DNA of 64,000 bases. Origin: Prorocentrum cordatum (Eukaryota > Sar > Dinophyceae > Prorocentrales > Prorocentraceae). Below are positions 9,681 to 20,215 of this stretch, piece by piece. Position 1 is the first letter of the stretch. Each line of letters opens with the position of its first letter. The notes beneath the pieces are model-generated. The model saw only the letters and a program-made list of their open reading frames with translations. It was not told where the DNA came from and made no database searches. The stretch lies in the NCBI GenBank assembly GCA_963575745.1, contig CAUYUJ010016145.1, forward strand, positions 120,618 through 184,617, written 5' to 3'. Position numbers and translations under genes: made by a program.

Positions 9681-10589
9681 ATTTCGTGGTAGGACTATAG
9701 AAATGCCGGGACGGTCTGTCCCTGCTCAAGAGAAGAGGCGGAGGTTGGAGGTGGCCAGGGTTCCGAGGCGGCCCAGCACTGGCTCTGGCCAGCTGGAAGG
9801 GAGGGCGAGGTTCGACGTTCTGGAGTCGACAAGGTTTGTGTTGATGCCCCTGTGGGCCTCTGGAAGCCGTTTTCAGGCCCCGGGACGGTCGAAAACGAAT
9901 CCGGGTGAGAAATAAGAGCAGGTGGACCCCGGGAGCGGTCTGGGGACCGATTTTGAATCTAGTTGTCCTCATCCCCCCCTCCTGGTCCACTTTCTCGGGA
10001 CCCATCCAGCTCAAACCCGCTGGCCGCATCCAAGGCTGAAGGGTCGGGCATCGACATAACGCCCCGCCAGACAAGTCGACTGAGGAAATCTGCACGGGCT
10101 CCTTCGGCATTGGCATTCGAGTGTACTGGTGCCGCCCACAATCGGCTTCGCTAATCGACGTGCGTTTCGCCGGATACATTCGATTGGTTTTGGACGTCGA
10201 TTAGCTGACCCTCCGGGGTGCACTCAGCATGCGGTGCCATGCGCACGTGGAGTGCCCCTGGCAGCTTTCAGTATTTCTGTCCAACCCCGAAAGGGGGAGG
10301 TTTCAAACCAGCCCCCACAGTGGCCCTGACAGTGTTACCAGGGGCGCCAAGGCAAAGCCGGGCCCTGAAGGCAACCTCCCAAGTGTTCGTTCGACCCGCA
10401 CCCAATTGGTTGTACCAGAGTTCGAGCCGGCAAGTGATCCAAAACGGCGACGGAGGAGGAGAAGGAAGATGAGAGACGATGGGAGAGGAGGAGGGAGGGG
10501 TCGCCTTCCACATAGCTGGAAGAGGAGTTCAACCTGAATGCAGTGCTGTGGCGAGAGCACGGCTTCGAAAAGACACCGCCCTCCCCCGA
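9681..10589. other. No gene recognised
   Basis: GC-rich sequence without protein motifs. Open frames on both strands are short and compositionally biased. Near 10,147-10,205 the pieces TTCGCTAATCGACGTGCGTT and ATTCGATTGG...CGTCGATTAGC give a loose inverted repeat. Confidence 0.4.
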
Positions 10590-12205
10590 ATGGCCCCAAA
10601 GCCCTCCACAAGGGCCCCACGAGGCCCCGAGGCACCCCAAGAGGCGCCCAGAGGGCACGAAGGGAGCCCAAAGAGCACCCCAAGAAGTCCCCATGACGAG
10701 CCCAACAGAGCTCCAAGACCATACGTGCAGCCGCTGGGAATGACAAAGCTCGGGGGCAGTGAAGCGCAGGAGGCCTCAGCCAGGAGATCGGCATCGAGAA
10801 CGGACTACCATCCACCCGTGCAGCTGCCGGGTGGCTCAAATTGCAGCTCCGGGAACGGAAGTCTCAGGCGACGACCTGATTTGAAAAACGACCCAACCGC
10901 CGTGTGCGCTCCGGGGATCCTCTTGGGGTTCGCTCGGGGGGGTCGCGTGGAGGCCTGCGGGCAGGGCCTGGCCCGGACATCCAACGTCGTGTACAGCAGG
11001 CACGCGATGAGACGTCGTGCTATGAGGGACATTGGGGCACATTCTTCGTCGAGATTTGAGCTCCGCGAGGTGCGCCAGGGATTCTGCGAGCCACTGGGGG
11101 ATAAGGAGCTTCTGTGGGGCACCTGCTGGCAGGCCGACTTATATCATATAACGGGGAACAAGGCCCCCAGGGCCGGCCGTCTTTTTCGAAATCTCCCCCC
11201 CCGGTCACCTTTTTAGTCCCGGTGGGGGGGGCCGACCCTTTTCGAGGCGTTTCGGGGCCAGGCCCGCCGCTATTGGGGAGCCGTAAATCGGCCCCCAGAG
11301 CGATCAGACAGCCGTCCTGGCGGCCCAAGACGGCCCCGAGCCATCCCGAAGACGGCCTCCAGGGGTCTCAGACGGCCCAAGAAGCTTTCCAAACGGACCA
11401 AGAGGCTCCGAAGACGGCCCAAGAAGGCTCCAAGAGAACCCCGCTGAGCGCCCCAAGAGGCTTAATATATAGATTGCCCTTAGGTTTCTGAAGGACCTGG
11501 GCGTTTGCACCGCTTCCACGTTGCTAGACGGCTCCAGAGGCGCCCTGGGCAGCCCCGAAACGGCCCGAGAAAGGCCCAAGAAAGTCCCAAGACAGCGTCA
11601 GAGACCACTCGAGAGCCCCAGGATGATTCGAGAGGGCCCCGAAACGGCCCAGGAGGCCCCCCAAGACAGCCCAAGAGCGGGGCCCAGAGCGGCCCCAGAG
11701 CGCCCCAAGAGGGGGGATACGAGCCCACGACTCCAGCTTTCCACCCCCCCACGCCCCCAGGAGGCCCAAAGAGGCCCCGACGAGGCGCCTCGAGGTTCCA
11801 AAGAGTCCCCCGAAGAGGCCCCCAAGAGGCCCCCAAGAGGCCCGAAAGAGGCCCCAAGGAGCCCCAAAACGGCCCCCAGGAGATTTCAGTCGCACTCGAC
11901 GAGGTTCTTCAGAGGTTCCCCACGAGGTACCAACGAACACCCAAGAGGCCTCTGACATACAGCCCAGGCACCATGGCGGGATGGTCCGACGGCCAATATC
12001 TATATTACATATATATAGGGGGGGGGGGGGGGGGCAGCTGCTGCCTCTGGTCGCCATGGCGGCCCCCCCAGGCCATTTTTTGGCACCCCTCACGAGGATC
12101 GTAGCCACCTCGCCGAAAATTCGAGCCCTCAAATTGCCCACAACAGGCCACGCGGGCCGTACAGATGGTCAAGAAAGCCTCAAGAGGCCCCGAAGACGCC
12201 CAAGA
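10590..12205 (+). repeat. CCAAGAGGCCCC-type degenerate repeat, plus orientation
   Basis: Dense run of short units such as GGCCCCAAGA, CGGCCCAAGAGG and CCCCAAGACAGCCC. The run breaks at 10,740-11,330, which is ordinary sequence without a recognised gene, and at a G-run near 12,018-12,034 next to TATATA. The same family is found at 18,880, 24,660, 38,815, 41,970 and 57,130, and inverted at 44,970 and 59,930. The long Pro/Arg/Lys frames are unlikely to be proteins. Confidence 0.75.
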
Positions 12206-13490
12206 GAGCCCCAAGAGGGCCCCTGAGGGCCCCAAGAGAGCCTTCAAGAGGCAAACATCGGCACATTTCTTTCGTAAAACGTACATATTCGGCATACTCG
12301 CTGGCTTCGTCTTCACAGTGCCCCAGACGCCCCCGCGGAGCCCCAAGACAGCCCAAGAGAGACCCAAGAGGGCCCCAGACGGCCCAAAAGGGTCGGCCTG
12401 TGGGGCTCACCGAACCCCCCGAGACGGCCCAAGAGGCCCCGAAGCCGGCCCAGGAGGCCCCCAAAACGGCCTCAGGGAGGCCCAAGAGGGCCTCGTTCGA
12501 AATCGTGTTCCCGGAAGCCTCTCCAGAACATGATTTCTGGGTTCCGAGGACGCCCAAGAGCCCACAAGACAGCCTCAGCGAGGCCCCAGAGGGCCCGAGA
12601 TTGCTTGAAGATGGCCGAAGGGGGCCCCGAGAGGGCCTTCAAGAGACAAACATCGGCCCATTTCCTTCGTAAAACGTACGTGTTCAGCATACTCGCTGGC
12701 TTCGTCTTCACAGTGCCCCAGACGCCCCCGCGGAGCCCCAAGACAGCCCAAGAGAGACCCAAGAGGGCCCCAGACGGCCCAAAAGGGTCGGCCCGTGGGG
12801 CTCACCGAAGCCCCCGAGACGGCCCAAGAGGCCCCGAAGCGGGCCCAGGAGGCCCCCAAGACGCCCTCAGGGAGGCCCAAGAGGGCCCCGTTCGAAATCG
12901 TGTTCCCGGAAGCCTCTCCGGGAACATAGTTTCCGGGCTCCCAGCGCTCCCTATAGACTGGGCCCCAGGACAGCTTCAGCGAAGCCCCAGAGGGCCCGAG
13001 ATGGATTGAAGATGGCCGAAGAGGGCCCCGAGAGGGCCTTCAAAAGGTGAAAATCGGCCCATTTCTTTTGAAAAACGTAATTACATGTTCAGTATACTCG
13101 CTGGCTTCGTCTTCACAGTGCCCCAGACGCCCCCGCGGAGCCCCAAGACAGCCCAAGAGAGACCCAAGAGGGCCCCAGACGGCCCAAAAGGGTCGGCCTG
13201 TGGGGCTCACCGAACCCCCCGAGACGGCCCAAGAGGCCCCGAAGAAGGGCCAGTAGGCCCCCAAGACGGCCTCAGGGAGGCCCAAGAGGGCCGTTCGAAA
13301 TCATGTTCCCGGAAGCCTCTCCGGGAACATGACTTCCGGGTTCCGAGGACGCCCTAGAGAAACCCAGGACAGCCTCAGCAAGGCCCAAGAGGGCCCGAGA
13401 TGGCTTCAAAATGGCCGAAGAGGGCCCTAAGAGGGCCTTCAAGATGCAAAAATCAGCCCGTCCCCGTAGTAAAACGTACGGACTCAGCGC
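12206..13490 (+). repeat. Tandem repeat of ~395-405 bp, three copies plus a partial fourth
   Basis: The block TTCGTCTTCACAGTGCCCCA begins at 12,306, 12,701 and 13,106, giving periods of 395 and 405 bp. Each unit holds GCATACTCGCTGGC, a CCCAAGAGGCCC stretch and a TTCCCGGAAGCCTCTCC motif. A fourth unit starts near 13,439 and diverges after AAAACGTACGGACTCAG. Confidence 0.9.
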
Positions 13491-13644
13491 GAGACAACTG
13501 GCGACCGCAGCTGCCGTCCCTTCGTGCTGGGCGAGTGCGAGCCTGGCGTTCAGTTTGGACGGAACGTGTCGGGTCTGTTGCCAATCGGGGCTGCGCCAGG
13601 TTAGGTCACCCCCAAAGTCAGGTTCGGGAATGGGTCGTAGCAAC

Positions 13645-13684
<40 letters not shown>

Positions 13685-13876
13685 CACGCCCCAACAGGCT
13701 CCCCAAGACGCCCCAAACCCATGCTCCCAGAAGGCCTTTTGGGAACCCGATTCATACAGCCTCCGCCCCCTTACACAACCATTTTCCTCGAAGGCCTTTC
13801 GGAATGCAGATTGGTATGCGTGGACTGTGGTCCACTACTTCAGTGGAGCAGTGAATTCGTCAAGGCCTGGGGCCTG
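13491..13876. other. Spacer with a short GAC array
   Basis: Ordinary sequence with a GAC microsatellite at about 13,649-13,682. No gene recognised. Confidence 0.45.
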
Positions 13877-13907
13877 CTATAACCTGAGCGCGCGCGAAGC
13901 GCGCGAT
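13877..13907. repeat. GC-alternating hairpin repeat, copy 1
   Basis: CTATAACCTGAGCGCGCGCG followed by AAGCGCGCGAT. The CGCGCGC-GAA-GCGCGCG stem-loop is shared with 38,041 and 42,587. This copy lacks the closing GGTTCTAGT arm. Confidence 0.7.
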
Positions 13908-13918
13908 GTTTGTTGTGT

Positions 13919-14021
13919 ATACATATACACACACATACATAGATACATTCATACAGACATACATACACATACATACAAACATACATACATACTACCATAC
14001 ATACTTTATATGTTTGTAATA
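13919..14021. repeat. ACATACAT microsatellite flanking a retroelement
   Basis: Degenerate TACA tetranucleotide array that abuts the A1 terminal repeat of the element at 14,022. Confidence 0.85.
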
Positions 14022-14085
14022 TGTTTGTATCTCCCCTGTGTCCTCGTGCTCTTGGCCGTCCGTTCCATAATCGTTCTGGCTCAAG
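14022..14085 (+). repeat. Split direct repeat A1 of the 14-18.7 kb element
   Basis: Contains TATCTCCCCTGTGTCCTCGT and ends TCGTTCTGGCTCAAG. It matches A2 at 18,397-18,460 with only a few differences. The last 15 bases resemble the end of the dinoflagellate spliced leader. Confidence 0.85.
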
Positions 14086-14099
14086 TTCAACAGGAGAAC

Positions 14100-14540
14100 G
14101 CCCCTTCTTTCTTTGAGCATCCTCAGCCTGCGGGCGAGGAAGAGGTGACTCGCGCCACGGCGATTCGGTGGTGCCTGTTGGCCTCGCTCTTCGATCTGGT
14201 GTTCAATGAGCGACCGCCCCGAGCCGACGAGGGCGGCGCTGAGAGGGACGCCGAGAGGGATAACTGGTCCGAGGAGAGACGGGATTTCCTTCCAGACGAG
14301 CTGCATGGAGACGATGGTGGTCATTTCGTGGAGGAGCTCTTCTGGGGCCTTGACATTGAGTCGGGCGCGACGGTCTGGAAGAAGTGGAGTCGGGTCTACT
14401 TCCAGACCGGTGACCAATCGGCCGTGATCCTGATGCTCGTGCACCAGGTGCCGGGCAACGTCGGGACCTGGACGGTCGTGGACGGGCTGAAGCGAGTGCA
14501 GGTTCACGACTTGCGCAAGTCGTGTCTTCCCGAAGCCTAA
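14100..14540 (+). CDS. Unidentified 5' ORF of the retroelement
   Basis: An open frame running from within or before A1 to a stop at 14,540. The sequence after the terminal repeat encodes about 145 residues with balanced, protein-like composition, for example AIRWCLLASLFDLVFNERPP, then an acidic middle and VWKKWSRVYFQTGDQSAVIL. No Met lies near the front of this part, so the start could be in the terminal repeat or lost. It occupies the position of the small 5' ORF of the 25.6-34.1 kb element but shows no CxxC pairs. I do not recognise the family. Its place directly inside the element suggests a retroelement protein. Confidence 0.4.
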   Translation, partial: APSFFEHPQPAGEEEVTRATAIRWCLLASLFDLVFNERPPRADEGGAERDAERDNWSEERRDFLPDELHGDDGGHFVEELFWGLDIESGATVWKKWSRVYFQTGDQSAVILMLVHQVPGNVGTWTVVDGLKRVQVHDLRKSCLPEA

Positions 14541-14667
14541 GTCGGAGTGGCAGTTGGAACCAGTTGAGGGGCTGGTTCGCGAGAAGAGGATAAGGCGGAG
14601 GCCGACTGGGTGAACCTGATTCGTAGGATTTCGGGTGACTCCTGATTCTCGGTCCCTGCTGGAAAAG

Positions 14668-16200
14668 ATGCCGGGCATGGAGGTCGGCAAGGGGGGTAAC
14701 TCGCAGAAGTCCAACTTCGCATGGTGGCTGATGCAGAGCATATTAACCCTAGGAGGCGCGGTGTACAGTTACAAGTTCGTCGGGACGGCGGGCCTGGGGG
14801 TCTTGTTGGCTTACAAGACCTGGAAGTTCTTCGGCGTCGGTGAGATGATCGAAGACGGCATGAATGTCCTGAAGTTTGCGAGCGAGACGGCCATTCGGAT
14901 CACGGACGCGCACGACCACGTGGTGGAGCGCTGGGAGGAGGGGGCCATGAGGGCCCCTTGCTCGCGGCGCTGGCTGTTTCATTCGTGTTGATGCTGATCT
15001 ACTCGCTGGGTGGCTGCGAGATGAAGCGTAAGAAGATGACGGTTGACGGCTTCGCGACGGACTCGGACAGCGAAATTTCGATTGAACAGGGCACGGCCGC
15101 CTCGGACACGGATGACGACGACGGTCTCATGAGGCATCCTGGGATGAGGCTCCTCCTCGAGCATCAGGCGGCGCTTCAGAGCCAACTGAGAAAGCTGGCC
15201 GCCGAGAAGGACAAGGGCACGCACACGGGCGACGAAGTTCGAGGATTGGACGCGGCTCAGGAGGATGAGTCAGCGCGCCGAGGGATCGACAACCTGACGG
15301 AGCGGCTCGTGGCCCACGAGCGGCAGGTCTCGGACGACCAGGGCCACGGGGGAGGCGCCGAGCGCGGGGCTTGGTGCCCCCCCATCAGCCTAGGAGGTCG
15401 TGCCGTGAAGGACCTTGCTGCGACGGGGGCGAGCGGGAAGCCGGTGGACCACTACATCCAGGAGCTGGAGCAGGAGGCCAAGGATCCGAGGGCGACCATG
15501 CTGAACCAGCTGAGGCAGCGCGAGAACGCGGACTGGAGCATGGGCCTTTTCGGGCTCGGATCGATCCGACGGCGCTGGCTCGGATGTACAAGCATGGGAC
15601 GTCGGCGAAAGCCCAGGTGCAGCAGTGCGCGAGGTCGAAGGAGCTGGAGACGCGCCACGCGGCGAGCGAGATGGCTCTCGCGGCCGCGATCCTGGACAGG
15701 ACGTTGAGTTCCGAACAGGACATGGTGAACAGTCATGCCGCGGAGGTTATCTGCCGTCGCCATTACGGCCTCTTCCGCGCGCCTGAGAACGCGAGGAAGC
15801 AGAGCGATTGGAAGCAGCCGCGCGGGGGGAACGGGACGAGGTGGAAGAGCAAGGCACGGTGGGAGCTGGCGGACGAGTACGACACGGTGGCCCTCGATAA
15901 TGACGACTGGGCCATCGCTGACGCTGATGGGCTGGCGCGCAAACGCTTGGAGCGGAAGCCTTTGTTCAATAAGTACCTTGACGAGGCTTTCCCCAAGCGC
16001 GCAAGGACTGCTCCGAGCAGGGGCGGCCTGCCTCTCCAGCGGCGGGAGGGGTGCAGACAGGCGCGTGCAGTCGCCGCTTCTGCATTGTGCTCGTCTGGCG
16101 CTTGGCGCAGATCGCGCGCGCGATCGAGTTCGTCGAGGGCTGCTTATGGACCCTCGGCGGCAGCCGTGCGCGCCACCAGTTTGTTCGGCCAGCTGAAGGA
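14668..16200 (+). pseudogene. Gag-like protein with two membrane helices, frameshifted
   Basis: From the ATG at 14,668 a hydrophobic stretch (WWLMQSILTLGGAVYSYKF, then GTAGLGVLLAYKTW) suggests one or two membrane helices. A frame change near 14,945-14,957 leads to a second helix (LLAALAVSFVLMLIYSLGG), an acidic linker rich in Asp/Ser and a helical region. Another frame change near 15,560 leads to LARMYKHGTSAKAQVQQCAR, EVICRRHYGLFRAPENARKQ and FNKYLDEAFPKRAR. From memory, similar membrane-plus-helical proteins precede RT in tyrosine-recombinase elements of Symbiodinium and relatives, where they act as gag or a structural protein. Two frameshifts make this copy non-functional. Confidence 0.6.
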
Positions 16201-16440
16201 GTAGGCCCTTGTCGCCAGGAGCGCATGCTTCGAGATGCCATTGGAGTCATCGCGTGGACTTGCTGGCGCGGAGGCTCGGACTCGAGACCCTCTGCGCAGA
16301 GTGCCCCGGGCGTCTTTCTGCGTCGAGGAGAACCCCGAGGGGGCGGAGGCCGCTGCGTTGGATCGACTGACTCTGAAGCGCGGCAACCGGTCCGTGAACG
16401 CTATCTCGCACATGCACCACGGCCTGCTGGACGGGGCGCG
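16201..16440 (+). other. Internal deletion zone where RT should lie
   Basis: Between the gag-like protein and the RNase H remnant there are only about 240 bp and no RT motif, whereas related elements carry some 1.5-2 kb of RT here. I infer a large internal deletion. Confidence 0.5.
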
Positions 16441-16840
16441 GAGCGAGTCGCTGGGACCTGGGACCGCGAGGAGCGTCAGAACGTGCTCGAGTGCAGGGCT
16501 GTGGCGATGGCGCTTCGGAGGCCGGCTCGCTGCCGGCGAAACTGGCATCAGAAGGCGGTGGTGGTCACCGACAGCTTCGCGACGATGGGCTGCTTGAGCA
16601 AGGGGCGCCCGTCGTCGCGGCCTCTCTTGAAGCAGGCGCGGGCCAGCGGGGTCATCCAGCTGGCGCTCGGGATCCGACCGAGGTCATGCTGGGTCAAATC
16701 CGAGCGGAACGCGGCAGACGGCCCCTCGCGCGGAGCGCCCGCGGGGCCCGACCCCGACACGCTCAAGAAGGGAAAGGCCCAGGCGCGAGGATTGCCCCAG
16801 GCGGCGAAGGCGAGGCTTCAGGTGTTTCCAGGGCATCGCC
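16441..16840 (+). pseudogene. RNase H C-terminal half of the retroelement polyprotein
   Basis: One frame reads EERQNVLECRAVAMALRR, then AVVVTDSFATMGCLSKGR and CWVKSERNAADGPSRGAPAG. These correspond to the NVLE box, the DS box and the N-x-AD-x-PSR box at the end of DIRS-type RNase H, and to HINVLECQ, LLDSTVNIGALSKHR and NPADAPSR in the intact element at 31,834-32,094. The first RNase H motif and the RT are absent. The domain would degrade RNA in the cDNA hybrid. Confidence 0.75.
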
Positions 16841-17029
16841 GACGTGGGCCTCAGCACTGGCGACGCTGCCGATGATGGCGAGGAGAGCGGAGGCAGGGCG
16901 AGAGGCTGCGACGGGAGTCCTTGAAGACCAGCGCGAGCAGGAGCGCGGGTTCACGACTCTCCCGAAGCCCTCCTTTTCCTTTGCGCCGTTGCGCAGGCGC
17001 GGGGCCAAGGCGCGGGAGCGTGGCAGCGA

Positions 17030-17950
17030 CTGCCCGTTCGAGGACTTCGGGCGCCCAGCCAACAAGTTGCCGGCGCACAAGGTGACGGACAGCATCAATA
17101 AGATCTACGCCAAGTGGGCACACGAGTTGCTGAAGGATGCGCGCCAACATGGGTCCCATTTGAGTCACATGACGAGCTCGACCGAGCTCTGGCAGTCTAT
17201 ATGTCGTACTTCTGCAACTCGAAGAGGCTCTCGCATATTCACGGTGGGCACTTGCTGTCGGGCTTCGTTCACATCTTCCCAGCGCATCGCCACGAATTGC
17301 CTCTTGCTTCTAGAGCTTCGTCGGCTTGCCAGATAACGCAGGAGGGCGGGAGCTTCTGCCGCGAGGTAGTGGGGCTTCTGGCGACTGACATGCTGGAGCG
17401 GGGCAAGCTAGCGGCCGCGTGCGCGGCCTTCTTCACGTTCGACACTTTCTGCCGAGCAAGATTGGGCGCCGCTTAGAGTGGAGAGCCTGGCCTTTGATGG
17501 AGAAGATCTGGCAGTGATTTGGGGGGGCCGACGCGAGGAGACGAGGTCAAGGCAGGGCCGAATCAGGGGCTCAACTTGGGGTCGCATACCACCGTAGCGC
17601 TGCTGAGGGGGCTCATCGACGCCCGCGACAGCGACGATGTCGTCTTCCCCTTGAGCGAGCGTCTCGGAGCACAGGCGCCACTGGATGATCAGCATGACGA
17701 GGCTCGGCCTGACGCACCTCGGCACGCCGCACAACACGAGGCAAACGGCGGCGGGCGAGTTCGTGGCCAGGGGCGGCACGCTGGAGAGCTGCCGCCGGCG
17801 CGGACGATGGGCGTCGCTGTTTTCGGTGCAGAGATATATCGAAATGCATATGATTGTCGTGGCCCGCGCCAGTTTGACCCCCAAGCAGTTAGAGCAAGGT
17901 CAAACTTTTTGGAAGGTTCCTCACGAGAGTTCCCTGAGACTCCTTGAGGG
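17030..17950 (+). pseudogene. Tyrosine recombinase of the retroelement, frameshifted
   Basis: N-terminal pieces appear in two frames (17,090-17,130 INKIYAKWAHELLKDAR; 17,180-17,290 RALAVYMSYF and HGGHLLSGFVHIFPAHRHEL). CAAFFTFDTFCRARLG near 17,425-17,470 carries the first catalytic Arg and is followed by a stop. The C-terminal catalytic part is in another frame: TPHNTRQTAAG with H at 17,730 and R at 17,739 (the HxxR box), RRRGRWASL with W at 17,808, and SVQRYIEMH with the nucleophile Tyr at 17,835. All catalytic residues can be found, but at least two frame breaks separate them. The enzyme would integrate circular cDNA. Confidence 0.8.
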
Positions 17951-18197
17951 CCCTGCTTGCTCCCGTCTCAATGTCGCCGCTGGGCTTCGAGAGCTGCTGG
18001 CGAAAGTGGCCCAGGGCTGCCACGGAGGCGATTGTGCCCATTTATCCCTCGGGAGCGGGGCCCAGGCGGCAGGTGCAGTAGCTCATGATTTTGCTCCCGT
18101 TCGAAAGAGGAGGCCGCGTTTAGTAATTTTCTTTGGTCCCTCCCGACCCACCCCAGAAAGACGGGGCTAGCGATGAACCAGAGTAGGAGGTGGTAGA
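17951..18197 (+). other. 3' untranslated part of the retroelement
   Basis: Sequence between the recombinase remains and B1, with no motif recognised. Confidence 0.4.
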
Positions 18198-18724
18198 TGG
18201 CAGCAGGACCCTACAGAGGTTGATCCTGCGCGGTCTGATGCTGTGGCCGCCCGCACTTCAAAGATGCATGGCCCCTCAGGGCCGTGGTCAAAACAGATGG
18301 CACGTCACATCGTCGGGGGCCCGTCGAGGTGGCAGGGGCCCGAGCATCTGGCCAGGAGTTGTTTCGGACCCAGGGTGATAACATATGCTGGTAAACTGTT
18401 TTTATCTCCCCTGTGACCTCGTGCTCCTGGCCGTCCGTTCCATGATCGTTCTTGCTCAAGCCCACCCGCCCAACCCACCCTTTTTTCAACTTGACTATCT
18501 TCCAGCCGCTTGCAGCGGACAGGTGACAGCAGTGAGGTGGCAGCAGGACCCAACAGAGCTTTATCCTGCGCGGTCTGATGCTGTGGCCGCCCACACTTCA
18601 AAGATGCATAACCCCTCAGGGCCGTGGTTAAAACAGATGGCACGTCACATCGTCGGGGGCCCGTCGAGGTGGAAGGGGCCTGAACATCAGGCCAGGAGTT
18701 TTGTCGGACCCAGGGTGATAAACA
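18198..18724 (+). repeat. Split direct repeats B1-A2-B2 of the 14-18.7 kb element
   Basis: B1 (18,198-18,384) and B2 (18,538-18,724) are offset by exactly 340 bp and share GCGGTCTGATGCTGTGGCCG and CACGTCACATCGTCGGGGGC. A2 (18,397-18,460) lies between them. About a dozen differences separate B1 from B2. Confidence 0.9.
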
Positions 18725-18799
18725 TACATGTATACATACAGACGTACGTACGTACGCACATACATACTTATCTACTTACACACAATCATACACACACAA

Positions 18800-18832
<33 letters not shown>

Positions 18833-18840
18833 TACACCGC
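18725..18840. repeat. TACA/CA microsatellite
   Basis: ACATACAGACGTACGTACG then CACACACA, directly against the right end of the retroelement. Confidence 0.85.
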
Positions 18841-19075
18841 GGGAGGCGAGGCCCCCTGGCCGCGCCCGGGGACCACAGCGGCGCATGGAGGGACTGGGGC
18901 CCCCGAAGGCCCTCACGAGGCCTCCAAGAAGCTTCCGGCCGTCCCAAGGACGCTTCCAAGAACCCCCCACAGGCTCCCAGACCAGGCAGGATCGATCCCT
19001 TCCAGAGGGCCCACGAAGCCGCGAAAACGTCTCAAGAGGGCTCCAGGATGGCTCCCAAAAGGGCCCCGGAAAGTT
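18841..19075 (+). repeat. CCAAGAGGCCCC-type repeat
   Basis: Short stretch of the same family as 10.6-12.2 kb (GGCCCCCGAAGGCCCTCACG and similar). Confidence 0.55.
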
Positions 19076-19440
19076 GACATCGCCCCATGAACGCACATTT
19101 CAAGTATCTACCCGTGGCGGGCCACCCCAGCGTGCACCACGACCCCAGACGCCGCCACGACCGCTCCCAAGTCCCTGGGTAGCTTGCCCGCACGCACGGG
19201 CTGTCGGCGGGCGCGCGCGCGACCGTGCCCGCGATGGAGCGGCGCCGGTCTTCGAGCGAGGCGGCCCCAGCGAGCCCGCTGGCGCTCGGGGGGCCGCACT
19301 GCCTGCCCTCGCAAGGGGTGGTCGGGCCGCCGGAGCCGGAGGCGCCCTGGGAGCCGGCGGCGAGCGGCCCAGAGGCCCAGCCGCCCGCGAGCCCTCCGCG
19401 GCCGGGGGCTGCGGAGGTGGCGCCTCGGCGCCTCGAGGGG
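19076..19440 (+). other. GC-rich sequence before the channel fragment
   Basis: An open frame with ATG at 19,225 or 19,234 runs into the channel fragment, but its Pro/Ala/Glu-rich product has no domain. It may be flanking DNA that happens to be open rather than a true N-terminus. Confidence 0.4.
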
Positions 19441-20215
19441 GAGCTCTGGCCCCAAAATTGCCCAGACTTGTGGATGCTGAGCTGCGGCATTATCCGATCG
19501 ACGGGTACAGTGTTGAGCGCTGTCCTCCTCATCATGATAACCCTGTATATGTTCGCGGTTGTCGGCGAGGAGGTAGTGAGTAAGCAGGTCTCCCTTAGGG
19601 GGGCCGACGGAACGGCAGATCTCGTCGCGCAGAAATTTGACTCCGTACCGGGCGTGCTGCTAACGCTCGTGCGGTTCACCAATGCGGATTCCCTAGCAGC
19701 ATTCTACGACCCGCTGATCCGCGGGCCTGGCCTGGCGCTATACTTCGGTTCTGTGTGGGTCGTGGTGACAATTATACTCATGAATGTCATCACCGCGACG
19801 ATCGTGCAGAATGGGGTTCACCTTGGGGTCAAGGAAGAAGAAACTCTTGTAAAGTTGAAGAGGATGAAAATTCAGAAGATGTTACCGCTGTTGATTGAGA
19901 TCTTCGACACGGCACACATTTCGAACGACGGCAGATTGCAGTTGAACGAGGTCGAGGAGCTTTGCCGGTTGCCCTTGCCGCCAGAGCTCGCAGAGTGCAT
20001 GTAGCCGGAGAGAAAGAAGCATCTTTTCTGGTGCTTGGACGAGGACGGATCCGGCGACATCAGCAAGGACGAGTTCTTGAACGGCGTTTGCCATATCACC
20101 TTGTCGGGATATCCATAGAAACGGCGCAGATGCTGTCGATGCTGTGGTCCCAGGGCAGGATCCTCGATCAACTGGAACTAAAGCTCAACGGGCGTCGTGT
20201 TTCTTCACGAGGGTC
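19225..20215 (+). pseudogene. Voltage-gated cation channel fragment (S5-pore-S6-EF hands), broken
   Basis: The frame encodes a hydrophobic S5-like helix (TVLSAVLLIMITLYMFAVVG, about 19,505-19,565), a pore-loop region (VLLTLVRFTNADSLAAFYDP), an S6 helix (FGSVWVVVTIILMNVITATI, about 19,745-19,805), then a degenerate EF hand (IFDTAHISNDGRLQLNEVEE). A TAG at 20,002-20,004 interrupts it. The same frame resumes with a good EF-hand loop (LDEDGSGDISKDEF), and a shift near 20,105 gives ISIETAQMLSMLW, which belongs to the C-terminal tail. S1-S4 and the voltage sensor are absent. This is the layout of one repeat of dinoflagellate Ca/Na-type channels. The stop, frameshift and truncation suggest a duplicated gene fragment; intron loss by retroposition is possible. 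Confidence 0.7.

Larger units (their letters stand above)
14022..18724 (+). mobile_element. Decayed tyrosine-recombinase retroelement (DIRS/Ngaro type)
   Basis: Split direct repeats are visible: A1 14,022-14,085; B1 18,198-18,384; A2 18,397-18,460; B2 18,538-18,724. A1 and A2 are each 64 bp, B1 and B2 each 187 bp. Inside are a gag-like region with membrane helices, the end of an RNase H and a tyrosine recombinase, all with frameshifts. The RT core expected between gag and RNase H is missing. Both outer ends sit in TACA-type microsatellites. Confidence 0.85.

Noticed and set aside
11505-13009. Pro/Arg/Lys-rich proteins of 150-200 residues
   Set aside because: They follow the CCAAGAGGCCCC repeat and are open on both strands; no domain is present.
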